8,580 nucleotides of DNA from a bacterium (GCA_025362415.1 JANYGM010000115.1:1-8580); one strand, 5' to 3'; shown: positions 1 to 5,900, numbered from the stretch's first letter. The notes: generated by a model from the sequence alone, not told the origin. Program-made: numbers and translations.

Positions 1-17
1 ATATTTGCATTTAGTTT

Positions 18-509
18 TTAAAGTTTTCCTTCACGAATTTTTTGCACTTTTTCCATTGTCAAATCTGTTACTTTTGAAATTATTTCATTATCCAAATCAT
101 TTTCAATCATCTTTTTAGCAATTTCAATACTTCTAAGATTATTATAAACGCTCATAGCTTCTTTTCTTGCTTCCTTATTTTTTGATGCTGTGCGTTCTTC
201 AGAAGTAAGATTATCAACACTAATCAGTTCTATTGCAGTTCTAATTCCTTCATTATCAGTGTTTAATGGATGTCTTTGTGGGTTATGAATAGACTGATAA
301 ATCAAATCTAACCAATCTCGTACCTGCGCAGGTGTGCTGGCATCAATGTGATTAGGGTTGAGCGCAACAAACTGATGCCCATACAACTTTATTTCTTCCC
401 CCAAAACTGTCTTAGGGTTGAGATTTATCAATAAAACCTCATCTAAAATAGGTCGTCCATCTTTCGCACTAATGGTGTAGGGCGTTGTGAGGATAACAAT
501 TACGTAAAC
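18..509 (-). pseudogene. C-terminal fragment of an Rpn-type PD-(D/E)XK nuclease/transposase
   Basis: This is the C-terminal two thirds of a PD-(D/E)XK nuclease-family transposase (Rpn/YhgA-like, recombination-promoting nuclease). Translation is open from about 509 and runs through VYVIVILTTPY, then GRPILDEVLLINLNPKT, IKLYGHQFVALNPNHID, VRDWLDLIYQSIHNP and a charged helical tail ending KVQKIREGKL. I recognise these blocks as the post-catalytic half of this family. A TTG at 431 could be read as a start, but homology continues upstream of it, so this is a fragment and not a separate 137-aa gene. The matching N-terminus lies at 664-762 on the same strand. The catalytic D...(D/E)xK core that should join them, roughly 75-80 residues by memory of the family, is absent and replaced by the palindrome-bounded block at 510-663. 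Very likely non-functional as a nuclease. Confidence -1.
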
Positions 510-510
510 C

Positions 511-542
511 GTTAAGCCCCAAACCCCAAAGGGGACTTAAAC
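511..542. repeat. G/C-rich palindrome at the edge of the nuclease-gene lesion
   Basis: GTTAAGCCCC (511-520) pairs with GGGGACTTAAAC (531-542) around AAACCCCAAA, giving an imperfect stem-loop with a stop codon in the nuclease frame. It abuts the last recognisable codon of the C-terminal nuclease fragment. Read inward it resembles the reverse strand of the 633-666 palindrome (TTA, GCCCC, AACCCC, then GGGGA), as if the two were ends of one small element. Confidence -1.
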
Positions 543-606
543 ACTCTTTTTTAAAATTTTGAACTTCAATTTGCTGTATAATTATAAGATTTTTGTTATC
601 AATACT

Positions 607-762
607 CTATGCATAAATGCTTGACTTTATTTCCCCTTGCGCTACGCTAGGGGTTAGGGGGCTAATCTCAATTCCCAAAATATCACGCACAAAAGCCTTA
701 AATACCGTTTTATTGGTAAAGGCTTTCTGAAAAATAATTTCATTGTCTAAATTAGCAAGCAT
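607..762 (-). pseudogene. N-terminal fragment of the same Rpn-type nuclease/transposase
   Basis: Residues MLANLDNEIIFQKAF, then KTVFKAFVRDILGIEI, are the typical N-terminus of this PD-(D/E)XK transposase family, where a 'D-x-D/E-I-I-F-x-K-A-F' block opens the protein. The ATG at 762 is preferred. A TTG at 792 extends the frame by ten residues, but it lies within a TAATTTTG sequence (minus strand, 790-797) that resembles a -7 promoter element. Real homology ends near 664; the remaining codons to the stop at 607 are read from the inserted palindromic DNA. Together with 18-509 this represents one broken gene. Confidence -1.
633..661. repeat. G/C-rich palindrome at the other edge of the lesion
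   Basis: CCCCTTGCG (633-641) pairs with CGCTAGGGG (645-653) around CTA with one mismatch, followed by TTAGGGGG. It interrupts the nuclease N-terminus directly after its ILGIEI motif, so the minus-strand reading continues as SPLTPSVAQGE and stops at 607. Its G/C content contrasts sharply with the surrounding AT-rich DNA. It is probably a dispersed genomic repeat. Confidence -1.
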
Positions 763-837
763 TTTAGTTGTTTGTTTTGTATTCTGATGCAAAATTAGTA
801 ATACATTGCAAATAACTTCCTAGTTAGTTTCTTTTTA

Positions 838-885
838 ACACTAAGTTCATTAAGAAATACACACTAAGAAGGCACTAAGAAATAC
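838..885. repeat. Imperfect tandem repeat (two units)
   Basis: Two adjacent units of 23 and 25 bases each begin ACACTAAG and end AAGAAATAC (838-860 and 861-885), differing only in the middle. They lie in the short gap between the broken nuclease gene and the DUF1016-type gene. No function is evident. Confidence -1.
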
Positions 886-919
886 AAAATTAGAATTTTA
901 TTTACAATTCATTACTTAG

Positions 920-1576
920 CTATTTTTTCTCAAATAATTCGTGTAATTTTTGTTGTAATAAATTTTTATCAATAAGTTTGGTTGTGTATTCTGCCACTAA
1001 AGTCGGCGACAAACTACGACTAAGCGCATATTCTACAACTTCATTATCTTTATTTTTACACAAAATAATGCCAACACTAGGGTTTTCGTGTGGTTTTTTG
1101 ACATCTCTGTCCAAAGCCTCCAAATAAAAGTTAATTTGCCCCAAATATTCAGGCTTAAAATCATCAATTTTAAGCTCAAAAGCCACTAAACAGGATAATT
1201 CTCTATGAAAAAACAACAAATCAATATAAAAATCTTGGTTGCCCACCTGCAACTTGTATTCTTCTCCAATAAATATAAAATCTTTACCAAAAGCTAAAAT
1301 AAAGTCCTTTATATTGCTTGTAATGGCTTTTTGGAACTCAAATTCAGAATAGTTATTATCCAAATTCAGAAAATCAACTGCATAATTATCCAAAAAATAT
1401 TTTTCAATGGTTGGATAAATTTCTTTTGCAACTGGGGAGATTTTGGCAGGATTAAGGATTGTTCTCTCATAAAAAGCACTCTGCAACTGCCTTTCTAGTT
1501 CTCTTTTGCTGTATTTCTCTTGTAAACAAAGTCTTAGATAAAATTCTTTTTCTTCTATGCTCTTTGTTTTGCTCAT
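920..1576 (-). CDS. DUF1016/YhcG-type PDDEXK nuclease, N-terminally truncated
   Basis: This 218-aa reading frame matches the C-terminal part of DUF1016 (YhcG-like) proteins. It has the linker helix block EKEFYLRLCLQEKYSKRELE (residues 9-28), followed by a PD-(D/E)XK fold with FIGEEYKLQVG, the metal-binding Asp in YIDLLFF (D119), the ExK of FELKIDD (E134, K136) and the downstream QINFYLEALD helix. The nuclease domain is therefore intact. Full-length members are about 330-370 aa with an N-terminal winged-helix-like DUF1016_N domain of about 150 residues, and that domain is missing here. The start ATG lies directly beside the IS630 end (1577), and the first residues, MSKTKS, correspond to an internal position of the family. 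So the IS or a linked deletion removed the promoter and N-terminus. The sequence between 2339 and 2888 does not encode the missing half. Family members are often found in restriction-modification or defence loci. Expression of this remnant is doubtful. Confidence -1.
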   Translation of the reverse strand: MSKTKSIEEKEFYLRLCLQEKYSKRELERQLQSAFYERTILNPAKISPVAKEIYPTIEKYFLDNYAVDFLNLDNNYSEFEFQKAITSNIKDFILAFGKDFIFIGEEYKLQVGNQDFYIDLLFFHRELSCLVAFELKIDDFKPEYLGQINFYLEALDRDVKKPHENPSVGIILCKNKDNEVVEYALSRSLSPTLVAEYTTKLIDKNLLQQKLHELFEKK

Positions 1577-1592
1577 TTTGATACCGACATAA
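1577..1592. repeat. IS630 left terminal inverted repeat
   Basis: TTTGATACCGACATAA, the exact reverse complement of 2323-2338. It directly abuts the ATG of the truncated DUF1016-type gene. Confidence -1.
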
Positions 1593-1596
1593 CTAA

Positions 1597-2304
1597 TTAG
1601 TAAAAATAGAAGTTGTCGTTATTGAAAAATGACGCAACCAATATTGTATTATTTTTGATATTTTCCATTCCTTTTTGCGCCATTTGTGTAAGTTCTTTAA
1701 CATTTTTAGCATTTCTATTTGGTATTTGTACCCACTTCAAGTTAGCCCAAACTAGCTCATCAGGATTTAATTCTGGGGAGTATGGAGGTGTATTGGCAAG
1801 CCACAATCTCTTACCTAAATCCGTATTTAAAAAATCTTTAATCTCTTTTGCTTTATGCCAAGGGGCATTATCCCAAATAAGCATTATTTTTTTGCTTGTA
1901 CTTGCCAACAACTCCTTCAAATAATCTACCATAACTTCTGCATTAAAGGCTTTAGGACGGATTTAAAAAAACATATCTCCTTTTGTATTGATACTACTAG
2001 CAATACACACATATTGATACCCTTTAGTGTCTTGCAAAGGTAATTCAGGTGTTTGTCCACGTGGAGCATAGGTACTGACTACATTTTTGCACAATCTGGG
2101 TGTGTTGGGAGAGATATTATACCTAGTAGCAATTTTACTTACCATTTGCTGACTCAAACCAACAATTTTTCCACATTTAGCTTGTGACATCTTAACTGAA
2201 AGAGTCATTAAGTTAAACAAAATATTATTTCGTGTTTGGCGTGCTGGGAAATTCATAAGCGGATAAAAAACTTGAGGAAATGATACAACAATGCAAAGAT
2301 ACAT
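1597..2304 (-). pseudogene. IS630-family transposase, internally deleted and with a nonsense codon
   Basis: The N-terminal part contains a helix-turn-helix (SQAKCGKIVGLSQQMVSKIA) and then jumps within a few residues (NISPNTPRLCKNVV, near 2095-2110) to the RNase H-fold block TYAPRGQTPELPL. In intact IS630 transposases these are separated by a second DNA-binding segment and the strand carrying the first catalytic Asp, so that Asp appears to be deleted. Translation runs to GDMFF and meets an in-frame TAA at 1963-1965 after a run of seven T. The same frame continues without shift as IRPKAFNAEV and then the second catalytic Asp (LIWDNAPWH) and the Glu (NPDELVW). The C-terminus ends at 1597 inside the IS. 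The likely translation start is the ATG at 2304 or 2256. With one catalytic residue lost and a stop codon between domains, the enzyme is almost certainly inactive. Confidence -1.
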
Positions 2305-2322
2305 ATAAAAATAACAATTCTA

Positions 2323-2338
2323 TTATGTCGGTATCAAA
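2323..2338. repeat. IS630 right terminal inverted repeat
   Basis: TTATGTCGGTATCAAA, the exact reverse complement of 1577-1592. Its outermost bases supply the TGA stop codon of the orphan gene ending at 2334. Confidence -1.
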
Positions 2339-2888
2339 TTGTGTAACAATTACCACGCTTAAAATCAACTTGTTCTGCAACTATAACTTGTGCTTTGAAG
2401 TGGAAAACATGGTGGTTTGAAACTTTATGATTTGGGTTATTTTGAATTGGGCATAATTCTAGCTTTCTGTTTAAAATCCTGTCAATTATACGAACTAAAT
2501 CTGTATCATTGATAGGATTTTCTGTACGGATTTTTTCAGAATCATAGATAAAGCTCAGGTCAAGCAAAAGGTCTTCCCAGCTGATTTTTATTAGGTGATG
2601 TTCAAACGGTTGAATTTTACTTAGAGCGCAAGTATGTAGATTTTTCAAAAATGTAAGTTCTTGAAAATTAGGGGAATCTAATTTTAGCTGCTCTAAAACT
2701 GGATAAAAAGTAAGATTTAGGAATAGTTTTTTACTTTTACAAGTTGCTTGAAAAATAATATTGTTTCTAACAAAATCTTTTGCTATACTACAATTTGAGT
2801 CATAGCATTTTACGAGGTAATTTAACGCATCTTTTGTACGTTTTGAAAAATCTTTATTAAAACGGTTGTCATTAAATTGGGTTGTCAT
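2334..2888 (-). CDS. Orphan protein of unknown function, probably 3'-truncated by the IS
   Basis: I do not recognise this 184-aa protein. It has no signal peptide or obvious membrane segment, looks cytoplasmic with mixed helix/strand composition, and contains five scattered cysteines. Notable stretches are KISWEDLLLDLSFIYDSEKI, LVRIIDRILNRKLELCP, a histidine-rich SNHHVFHF and a strand-like AQVIVAEQVDF. The start ATG at 2888 is well placed about 50 nt downstream of a good Bacteroidota-type promoter (2939-2970). The last codons ACA ATT are host DNA, while the stop TGA (2334-2336) lies inside the IS630 right repeat, so the original C-terminus was probably longer. It does not resemble the DUF1016 N-terminal domain missing on the other side of the IS, so the two flanking genes were not one gene. 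Confidence -1.
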   Translation of the reverse strand: MTTQFNDNRFNKDFSKRTKDALNYLVKCYDSNCSIAKDFVRNNIIFQATCKSKKLFLNLTFYPVLEQLKLDSPNFQELTFLKNLHTCALSKIQPFEHHLIKISWEDLLLDLSFIYDSEKIRTENPINDTDLVRIIDRILNRKLELCPIQNNPNHKVSNHHVFHFKAQVIVAEQVDFKRGNCYTI

Positions 2889-2938
2889 ATTATTTATAAA
2901 TTTGGTTGCTTATAAGGCAGATAAACAATAACGACACA

Positions 2939-2970
2939 CAAACATAAATCCTTTTTTCCACACTTCCAAA
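2939..2970 (-). promoter_or_regulatory. Bacteroidota-type promoter for the orphan gene
   Basis: On the minus strand TTTG (2967-2970) is followed after 20 bases by TATGTTTG (2939-2946), matching the TTTG / TAnnTTTG consensus. The predicted transcript would start near 2932, about 45 nt upstream of the ATG at 2888. Confidence -1.
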
Positions 2971-3004
2971 TTTTTCTAAAAATAATTTTTAAAACCACAA
3001 AATT

Positions 3005-3036
3005 CTTTTTTTATCCAAAAAAACTCCGTACATTTG
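3005..3036 (+). promoter_or_regulatory. Probable rpsO promoter
   Basis: TACATTTG at 3029-3036 matches the -7 consensus TAnnTTTG. The corresponding -33 region near 3005-3010 is only T-rich (CTTTTT) rather than TTTG. It would give a leader of about 140 nt before rpsO. Confidence -1.
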
Positions 3037-3084
3037 CAACCCTGAATGAAACAAAATAATAAAATAATTTAAAAACGGTGTGTT

Positions 3085-3142
3085 TTAAGAATATCTTAAG
3101 AAATACGCTACTTTTAGATGTTATTTTTAGACGTTGTTCGTC
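3085..3142 (+). promoter_or_regulatory. Hairpins in the rpsO leader
   Basis: TTAAGA-ATA-TCTTAA (3085-3099) is a perfect 6-bp hairpin. GACG-TTGTT-CGTC (3130-3142) is a second, 4-bp one. S15 represses its own mRNA through leader structures in several bacteria, so these are candidate regulatory elements. No homology to a known S15 leader class was established. Confidence -1.
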
Positions 3143-3183
3143 AATTAACTAAAAAACATATTATAAAACCCTCATTACAATGA
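3118..3183 (+). CDS. Possible 21-codon upstream ORF overlapping the rpsO start
   Basis: An ATG at 3118 opens a 21-codon frame (MLFLDVVRQL, then TKKHIIKPSLQ) that ends with TGA at 3181-3183. The stop overlaps the rpsO ATG (3180-3182) in the four-base arrangement ATGA that is typical of translational coupling. It lies within the predicted leader and spans the 3130-3142 hairpin. There is no clear ribosome binding site and a short ORF here may be chance, so confidence is low. Confidence -1.
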   Translation: MLFLDVVRQLTKKHIIKPSLQ

Positions 3184-3449
3184 TTTTAAATAAAGAAGAC
3201 AAAGCAAAAATTTTTGCAGACTTTGGTAAGTCTAGCGCAGATACTGGTTCTGCAGAAGGTCAAATAGCCCTTTTTACGGCTCGTATCACGCACCTAACAG
3301 AGCATTTGAAAGTAAACAAAAAAGATCATTCTACTCGTTTGGGACTTTTGAAACTGGTTGGTAAAAGAAAAAGATTGTTGCATCACTTGCAAATTGTTGA
3401 TGTATTGAGATACAGAGCAATCCTTGAGAAATTAGGCTTGAGAAAATAA
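3180..3449 (+). CDS. rpsO: 30S ribosomal protein S15
   Basis: This 89-aa protein has the standard length and the full S15 signature. An N-terminal helix is followed by the GSAEGQIALFTARITHLTEH segment, then KKDHSTRLGLLKLVGKRKRL with the conserved His/Asp/Ser and the basic patch. It ends in LRYRAILEKLGLRK. S15 binds the central domain of 16S rRNA (helices 20-22 junction) as a primary assembly protein and later contributes to an inter-subunit bridge. The ATG at 3180 fits the conserved length. The gene is monocistronic here: a promoter lies about 145 nt upstream and an intrinsic terminator about 150 nt downstream. In many other bacteria rpsO is followed by pnp, which is not the case in this window. 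Confidence -1.
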   Translation: MILNKEDKAKIFADFGKSSADTGSAEGQIALFTARITHLTEHLKVNKKDHSTRLGLLKLVGKRKRLLHHLQIVDVLRYRAILEKLGLRK

Positions 3450-3463
3450 TTTTGTGAGTGGTC

Positions 3464-3568
3464 AGAATCACAGATTTAAGGCGGATTAAAAGATGACACG
3501 GATTAAAATCCATTTAATGGTTTTAATCCGTGTAATTAGTATAATCCTTTTAAAAAATCCGTGATTCT
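3464..3568. repeat. Long nested inverted repeat downstream of rpsO (REP-like)
   Basis: Outer arms AGAATCACAGATT (3464-3476) and AATCCGTGATTCT (3556-3568) pair at 12 of 13 positions. Inner arms ACACGGATTAAAA (3496-3508) and TTTTAATCCGTGT (3521-3533) pair perfectly, and CCAT/ATGG extend the stem to a TTA loop. The words CACAGATT and CACGGATT recur in the separate hairpin at 3849-3928, so both look like copies of one dispersed palindromic repeat type. Confidence -1.
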
Positions 3569-3595
3569 AACAACAAACAAGCTATAAACTATTAC

Positions 3596-3626
3596 AAAAA
3601 GAGAACTCGTAATGAGTTCTCTTTTT
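3596..3626 (+). terminator. Intrinsic terminator after rpsO
   Basis: A perfect 13-bp stem, AAAAAGAGAACTC (3596-3608) with GAGTTCTCTTTTT (3614-3626), encloses the 5-base loop GTAAT and runs into a T tract. The A-rich left arm would also allow termination on the minus strand. Confidence -1.
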
Positions 3627-3848
3627 TGCATTTTGTCTATTTAGACTCTTTGGATAAGGAATGAAAATTAAATAACTTAATAATCAAAGTTTTACATTCG
3701 CCCTTCTTGCAATAGTGTAGGTACTTTTTTATTTTTTTTATTTTTTTGTTTTGTTGCTGATTTTGGCGTTATTTGCTGAAAATGAAATAGAACACAGAAA
3801 AACTTTATTATTAGAATTGTTTAGCTGACTAACAATTTTGTAGGTTTG

Positions 3849-3928
3849 GCACACAGATAACACAGATTTTACAGATAAAACACGGATTTTATCCGTAAAA
3901 ATCAGCCTAATCAGTGTTATCAGCGTGC
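3849..3928. repeat. 80-nt REP-like hairpin
   Basis: Nested arms are GCAC/GTGC (3849-3852, 3925-3928), GATAACAC/GTGTTATC (3856-3863, 3914-3921), GATT/AATC inside them, and the apical ACGGAT-TTT-ATCCGT (3882-3896). The single strand is built from CACAGAT/CACGGAT words shared with the inverted repeat at 3464-3568. Confidence -1.
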
Positions 3929-3960
3929 TTATCTAAAATATTGTAAGCAACTAAACAAGC

Positions 3961-4082
3961 CCATTGAAAAAAGGGAAAATAATTGATTTTATAAAATATC
4001 CTGCAGATTTAGGAATTCCTAGAACAAAAGAAAAACTTAAAAATTGGCTGAAAATGATGTAATTGAATTGTTTAAATACTAA
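3961..4082 (+). pseudogene. Coding remnant of unknown identity, frameshifted
   Basis: Reading from 3961 gives PLKKGKIIDFIKYPADLGIP followed by RTKEKLKNWLK, which has the look of real protein sequence. The frame then ends at TAA 4060-4062. A -1 shift in the AAAA run at 4051-4054 continues as NDVIELFKY and stops at 4080-4082. There is no start codon and the upstream frame is closed by a stop. I interpret it as the tail of a decayed gene; the family is not recognised, and chance cannot be excluded. Confidence -1.
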
Positions 4083-4096
4083 AAAATAAAACATTT

Positions 4097-4118
4097 GCCG
4101 TCTGCTTTAGCTGACGGT
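4097..4118. repeat. Small G/C-containing hairpin
   Basis: CCGTC-t-GCT-tt-AGC-t-GACGG (4098-4117) forms an 8-bp stem with one T/T mismatch, extendable by a G-T pair. It lies just after the coding remnant and could be that gene's old terminator or a dispersed palindromic repeat. Confidence -1.
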
Positions 4119-4187
4119 GCAAAGATTTTTGAATACAAAAAAAAACAAAAAAACTTTATTAAAATCAACTCAAAAACCCTTAAATAA

Positions 4188-5816
4188 ATGGACTTAGAAT
4201 TCAACAAAAACGAAGACCACAACAAACAACTTACCTTCCAACTCAACCAAAAACTGAAAAAAGTTTTTTTGGGTGGTGGAGAAAAACGCATAGAGGCGCA
4301 CAAAGCAAAAGGAAAACTCACAGCCCGTGAGCGTATAGCCTATTTGATAGACAAAAATACAGAATTTTTGGAAGTTGGGGCATTCGTGGGCGAGGGAATG
4401 TATGCAGAAGAGGGCGGTTGTCCGTCTGGGGGCGTAGTTACTGGGATTGGTTATGTAAGCGGAAAACAATGTATGATAGTGGCAAATGATGCCACAGTAA
4501 AGGCTGGGGCGTGGTTTCCTATTACGGCAAAGAAAAACCTAAGAGCGCAAGAAATTGCTATGGAAAACCGCCTGCCTACCATTTATCTCGTGGATAGCGC
4601 AGGTATTTATTTGCCATTGCAAGCAGACGTTTTTGCTGATAAAGAGCATTTTGGAAGGATTTTTAGGAACAATGCTATTATGTCGTCAGAGGGAATACCA
4701 CAAATTTCTGCTATTATGGGCAGTTGTGTGGCTGGTGGCGCATATTTGCCCATTATGTCTGATGAGGCTCTTATTGTGGAGGGAACTGGCTCTGTATTCC
4801 TTGCAGGGTCGTTTTTGGTAAAATCTGCTATTGGTGAAGACATTGATAATGAAACACTTGGCGGTGCTTCTACACATTGCGAGATTTCAGGTGTTACGGA
4901 TAATAAATTCCCTAATGATAAGGCTTGCCTTGATGCTATCAAAAATATTGTGGATAAATTTGGAGATTTTGATAAAGCAGGTTTCAACCGTGCTACGCCT
5001 GTTTTGCCAAAAGAAGACCAAAAAGAAATTTATGGAATATTGCCACTAGACCGCACAAAGCCTTATGATATGTTAGAAATTATCAAAAGATTAGTTGATG
5101 ATTCAGAAGTGGACGAATATAAGCCACTTTATGGCAAAAGCATTATTTGCGCTCGTGTACGCATTGATGGCTGGGCAGTAGGAATTGTGGCTAATCAGCG
5201 CAAAGTTGTAAAATCTAAAAAAGGTGAAATGCAAATGGGAGGCGTGATTTATTCTGATTCTGCCGACAAAGCAGCCCGTTTTATTATGAACTGCAATCAG
5301 CAGAAAATTCCTTTGGTTTTTTTGCAAGATGTTACTGGTTTTATGGTGGGCAGCAGGTCAGAACACGGTGGAATTATCAAAGATGGTGCAAAAATGGTCA
5401 ATGCAATGGCTAATTCTGTTGTGCCAAAATTTACTTTTTTACTAGGAAATTCGTATGGTGCAGGCAATTACGCTATGTGTGGGAAGGCGTATGACCCACG
5501 CCTTATATATGCGTGGACATCTGCGCAACTTGCCGTAATGAGTGGTGGAGCGGCTGCAAACACACTTTTACAGATAAAAGTGGCTACCTTAAAATCACAA
5601 GGGAAAACCATTACGCCAGAAGATGAAAAAACACTTTTAGATGAAATTAAGGCTACTTATGCTAGTCAGTTGTCGCCTTACTATGCCGCCTCTCGTTTGT
5701 GGGTTGATGGCGTAATTGACCCTTTGGAAACACGCAAAATCATTTCTATGGGCATAGAAGCCGCAAACCACGCCCCACTTACCAAAAGATACAATGTTGG
5801 GGTAATACAAGTGTAG
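4188..5816 (+). CDS. Acyl-CoA carboxylase carboxyltransferase (beta) subunit, methylcrotonyl-CoA carboxylase-like
   Basis: This 542-aa protein is the carboxyltransferase subunit of a biotin-dependent acyl-CoA carboxylase. It moves the carboxyl group from carboxybiotin to an acyl-CoA in the cytoplasm. It has two crotonase-fold halves. The N-terminal half has KGKLTARERI, MIVANDATVKAGAWFP, LRAQEIAMENRLPTIYLVDS and the oxyanion glycines GSCVAGGAY (178-186). The C-terminal half has LVFLQDVTGFMVG, KDGAKMVNAM and GNSYGAGNYAMCG (420-432). The words ANDATVK, QADVFADKEHFGRIF and the VDSAGIYLP loop resemble methylcrotonyl-CoA carboxylase beta (leucine breakdown) more than propionyl-CoA carboxylase, but substrate cannot be settled by eye; geranyl- or propionyl-CoA remain possible. 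Length is normal. The ATG at 4188 follows an AAATAA context without a Shine-Dalgarno site. The biotin carboxylase/BCCP alpha subunit it needs is not in this window. A strong terminator follows, so it appears monocistronic. Confidence -1.
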   Translation: MDLEFNKNEDHNKQLTFQLNQKLKKVFLGGGEKRIEAHKAKGKLTARERIAYLIDKNTEFLEVGAFVGEGMYAEEGGCPSGGVVTGIGYVSGKQCMIVANDATVKAGAWFPITAKKNLRAQEIAMENRLPTIYLVDSAGIYLPLQADVFADKEHFGRIFRNNAIMSSEGIPQISAIMGSCVAGGAYLPIMSDEALIVEGTGSVFLAGSFLVKSAIGEDIDNETLGGASTHCEISGVTDNKFPNDKACLDAIKNIVDKFGDFDKAGFNRATPVLPKEDQKEIYGILPLDRTKPYDMLEIIKRLVDDSEVDEYKPLYGKSIICARVRIDGWAVGIVANQRKVVKSKKGEMQMGGVIYSDSADKAARFIMNCNQQKIPLVFLQDVTGFMVGSRSEHGGIIKDGAKMVNAMANSVVPKFTFLLGNSYGAGNYAMCGKAYDPRLIYAWTSAQLAVMSGGAAANTLLQIKVATLKSQGKTITPEDEKTLLDEIKATYASQLSPYYAASRLWVDGVIDPLETRKIISMGIEAANHAPLTKRYNVGVIQV

Positions 5817-5825
5817 TGTGAATAT

Positions 5826-5880
5826 AAAAAGAAGTCAATAAAAAAATGATATTATCTTATTTTTTTATTGACTTCTTTTT
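5826..5880. terminator. Bidirectional intrinsic terminator
   Basis: A perfect 22-bp inverted repeat (5826-5847 with 5859-5880; core GAAGTCAAT/ATTGACTTC) has A-rich and T-rich outer ends and an 11-base loop. It lies between the convergent carboxylase gene and the minus-strand coiled-coil gene and can serve both. Confidence -1.
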
Positions 5881-5900
5881 TTGAATATAATTATCTTAAA

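Larger units (their letters stand above)
1577..2338 (-). mobile_element. Degenerate IS630-family insertion sequence
   Basis: The element is bounded by perfect 16-bp terminal inverted repeats, TTTGATACCGACATAA at 1577-1592 and its complement at 2323-2338. A second, looser inverted similarity lies just inside (AATAGAA followed by TTGT and T-rich DNA). It carries one transposase pseudogene on the minus strand whose DDE-region motifs (IWDNAPWHKA, SPELNPDELVW) are those of IS630/Tc1-mariner transposases. At 762 bp it is shorter than the roughly 1-1.2 kb of complete IS630 elements because of an internal deletion. IS630 elements normally duplicate a TA target, but no TA is present at the outer edge of either repeat. 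The flanking genes are both cut, suggesting recombination or deletion after insertion. Confidence -1.
3628..4187. other. Gene-free region between rpsO terminator and the carboxylase
   Basis: About 560 bp without a credible intact gene. It contains a T-rich stretch (3724-3747), the REP-like hairpin at 3849-3928, a frameshifted coding remnant at 3961-4082, a small hairpin at 4097-4118 and an A-rich stretch (4136-4152) ahead of the carboxylase start. I found no convincing TAnnTTTG promoter for the carboxylase here. Confidence -1.

Noticed and set aside
1613..1924. Plus-strand open frame of 103 codons
   Set aside because: It lies opposite the clearly recognisable DDE region of the IS630 transposase (IWDNAPWHKA, NPDELVW).
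1955..1975. Programmed frameshifting at the T7 run in the IS630 transposase
   Set aside because: The frames before and after the stop are the same, so a nonsense codon explains the break and a shift would leave the correct frame.
18..2888. Reading the nuclease genes and IS as a defence island
   Set aside because: One nuclease gene has lost its catalytic core, the other its N-terminal domain, and no methyltransferase, helicase or toxin-antitoxin partner is present. This looks like decayed mobile DNA.
3721..3825. Frame reading a hydrophobic stretch ending AENEIEHRKTLLLELFS
   Set aside because: It has no start codon, follows directly on a stop, and the hydrophobic part comes from a T-rich run; no supporting homology seen.
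4194..5327. Several open frames on both strands within the carboxylase gene
   Set aside because: All overlap the well-conserved carboxyltransferase coding sequence and show no coherent protein features.
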